A stretch of DNA of 47,659 bases from Opitutus sp. GAS368 (lineage in GTDB: Bacteria; Verrucomicrobiota; Verrucomicrobiia; Opitutales; Opitutaceae), in assembly GCA_945903465.1 (NCBI GenBank), contig CAMDOF010000042.1, forward strand, positions 1 to 47,659. Direction: 5' to 3'. The translations under genes were made by a program, and so were the position numbers. The notes beneath the pieces are model-generated. The model was not told where the DNA came from. It did no database searches and saw only the letters and a list, made by a program, of their open reading frames with translations. Within the stretch, counting starts at the first letter, position 1; each line of letters begins with the position of its first letter. Of this stretch, positions 46,614-47,659 are shown one piece after another.

Positions 46614-47109
46614 CGTGGCGTGAGTGACTTTCGCCGACCGCGGGTGGCGCGCGCCAACCCTGCCAGGGCGGGTTGGCGCGTGGGCAAGGCGGCGGCGGAT
46701 ATGCGGAACCCTCGGGGACGCGAAGCCAAAAACCTTTCAGCACGAATGACGTGACGAACGGGCCGCCGGCCGGAGCGTTTACGGCGTGCAGCAGGCGATT
46801 TAGCACTGTAGTGCACCCAGCCCTACGGCGCCTACGCTTCTTAAAACGAGCTTCGCCACGGCTCTCCCGGCGGCCCGCCAGGTGCCTTCCTCGCGAACTG
46901 TTCTTGCGCGAATTTTGAACACCCGTCTGATGGGGTATCAGGCCGGGTGGTCGCGCTCTTTTTCGGAGAGCCGCGGCAGGGGAATCGCAAGAGAAAATCT
47001 CTAAAATCAGTTTAGAAAAAAGTACCAGAAGGTTCCGCGGTCACTGGTGAAAATCGGTTTCTCCGCACCTCGTATGGGGTAAATCACAATTCAAGCCCAT
47101 GCACCTCCC
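46614..47109. other. post-receptor non-coding region
   Basis: About 500 bp without a supported gene. A perfect 11-bp hairpin follows the receptor stop (46650-46680). Minus- and plus-strand frames of 60-80 codons exist (for example 46673-46918) but look like random open frames in GC-rich DNA. An A/T-rich stretch near 46990-47025 precedes the repeat array. Confidence 0.5.
46650..46680. terminator. perfect 11-bp hairpin 36 bp after the receptor stop
   Basis: CGCGCCAACCC (46650-46660), 9-nt loop, GGGTTGGCGCG (46670-46680). The stem is perfect but no T run follows (TGGGCAAGG), so it would be a factor-dependent or weak terminator, or an mRNA 3'-end stabiliser. Confidence 0.45.
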
Positions 47110-47187
47110 AAGAAACAGCCACTGCAAGTCGTTGGTGGGAAAATAAATCTGTTTCTTCCAGTCGGGGCCAAAACTTGTTTTGGTGGG
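47110..47187. repeat. structured repeat unit A
   Basis: Begins AAGAAACAG and ends TTTTGGTGGG. It contains inverted arms AAGAAACAG (47110-47118) and CTGTTTCTT (47149-47157), then the small hairpin CCAAAAC-TT-GTTTTGG (47168-47183). It is followed by the 96-bp REP-like block at 47196. Confidence 0.85.
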
Positions 47188-47195
47188 GTGGCTCT

Positions 47196-47291
47196 CATGC
47201 AGCAGGGGCGACAAGAGTGTCGCCCATCCGACGGACCGGCGACACTCCTGTCGCCGATGGTGGCCACGAAGGCGTGCTTCGCTCCCCCACC
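47196..47291. repeat. 96-bp REP-like palindromic block, copy 1
   Basis: Identical to 47564-47659 (96 of 96 bases). It contains two 18-bp arms, GGCGACAAGAGTGTCGCC (47207-47224) and GGCGACACTCCTGTCGCC (47238-47255), that pair with each other with a single mismatch (T-G wobble), 13-nt loop between. Each arm is itself a smaller inverted repeat, so two alternative folds exist. Confidence 0.9.
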
Positions 47292-47390
47292 ACCCACCCT
47301 CTCCGCTCGGCACCGGACCGCATCGCCCCAGCACATAGCATCATGAAATCAAACACGTTTTACTCCGTTCTCGGCGGTGCGCTCCTTGCT

Positions 47391-47468
47391 AAGAACCAGC
47401 TTCTGTAAGTCGTTGGCGGGAAAATTAATCTGTTTCTTTCCGTCGGGGCCAAAACTTGTTTTGGTGGG
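47391..47468. repeat. structured repeat unit B
   Basis: Same type as unit A with a single mismatch in the arm (AAGAACCAG against CTGTTTCTT). Contains CCAAAAC-TT-GTTTTGG at 47449-47464. Unit B to unit C is an 87-bp tandem step. Confidence 0.85.
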
Positions 47469-47477
47469 TGGGCTCCC

Positions 47478-47555
47478 AAGAAACAGCTTATGCAAGTCTT
47501 TGGTGGGAAAAGAAAGCTGTTTCTTCCCGTCGGGGCCAAAACTTGTTTTGGTGGG
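47478..47555. repeat. structured repeat unit C
   Basis: Arms AAGAAACAGCTT (47478-47489) and AAGCTGTTTCTT (47514-47525) form a perfect 12-bp stem; the CCAAAAC-TT-GTTTTGG hairpin is at 47536-47551. It is followed by copy 2 of the REP-like block, exactly as unit A is followed by copy 1. Confidence 0.85.
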
Positions 47556-47563
47556 GAGGCTCC

Positions 47564-47659
47564 CATGCAGCAGGGGCGACAAGAGTGTCGCCCATCCGAC
47601 GGACCGGCGACACTCCTGTCGCCGATGGTGGCCACGAAGGCGTGCTTCGCTCCCCCACC
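47564..47659. repeat. 96-bp REP-like palindromic block, copy 2 (cut by the window end)
   Basis: Same 96 bases as 47196-47291 and the same order after unit C. The arms are at 47575-47592 and 47606-47623. The block probably continues beyond the window, so its full length is not known. Confidence 0.9.

Noticed and set aside
47110..47555. Possible CRISPR array
   Set aside because: Units are long, tandem or interrupted by another repeat, and there are no unique spacers of even length or cas genes.
47041..47635. Open frames on the minus strand through the repeat array, with a repeated P-T-K-T-S-F-G-P-D motif
   Set aside because: The frames exist because the repeat step is a multiple of three. Differences between units change amino acids freely while hairpin arms are kept, so a structural element is the better reading.

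Overview
The window looks like chromosomal DNA of a Verrucomicrobiota bacterium, most likely an Opitutaceae relative. This rests on several signs: very high GC content; an ECF-type sigma factor of the Rhodopirellula/Verrucomicrobium type translationally coupled to an anti-sigma-like membrane protein; two very large TonB-dependent receptors with a shared export/TonB-box and plug style (I-K-L-x-A-F...GNVGEFLK); and two 'PVC-type' heme-binding CxxCH proteins next to a sulfatase, a gene combination typical of the Planctomycetes-Verrucomicrobia group. No identification by database search was possible; all names come from reading motifs.

Layout. (1) 1-3184: sigma/anti-sigma pair on the minus strand, followed by a decayed tract. 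This tract holds a broken TonB-receptor C-terminus, a second copy of the sigma-gene leader, a 45-bp direct repeat and a relic of a HigA-like antitoxin. (2) 3185-9116: plus-strand accessory group of a TonB-dependent receptor, a Tat-signal FAD amine-oxidase-like protein and a polytopic acyltransferase-like membrane protein; a perfect 20-bp palindrome precedes the receptor. A creatininase-family gene (minus) and an unassigned 0.5 kb follow. (3) 10910-12470: LysR regulator and a TlpA-like lipoprotein thioredoxin (minus). (4) 12546-16225: housekeeping plus-strand run of YggS, a SirB1-like protein, AroE and prepilin peptidase. (5) 16253-19730: minus-strand run of YgfZ, a small ORF, galactokinase-like kinase and inositol-monophosphatase-like phosphatase. 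(6) 19731-22491: a candidate short terminated transcript, then DAHP synthase and malate dehydrogenase with a good terminator. (7) 22490-31393: hypothetical gene, HDOD protein, Nudix hydrolase, a double-length UxaA-type dehydratase, YgjP-like metalloprotease, Tat-exported FMN hydroxy-acid oxidase, CDP-alcohol phosphatidyltransferase and a YfcE-type phosphodiesterase. (8) 31607-41678: a four-gene plus-strand cluster of secreted proteins (FG-GAP/VCBS protein, DUF1080-propeller-HEAT-cytochrome c fusion, sulfatase, second propeller-HEAT-cytochrome c protein). (9) 42129-46613: a secreted DUF4380-like protein divergent from a second TonB-dependent receptor. (10) 46614-47659: gene-free DNA filled with structured repeats.

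How the genes may work together (inference): the receptor genes, sulfatase, DUF1080/heme-propeller proteins, DUF4380-like protein, double UxaA, galactokinase-like kinase and hydroxy-acid oxidase fit a bacterium that takes up and breaks down complex, probably sulfated or uronic-acid-containing polysaccharides in the periplasm. The strongest unusual signals are the tandem-duplicated UxaA protein whose second half has lost the C-G-G-S-D motif, the DUF1080-heme fusion cluster, the terminated short transcript candidate upstream of the DAHP synthase gene, and the hairpin-rich repeat array at the right edge.
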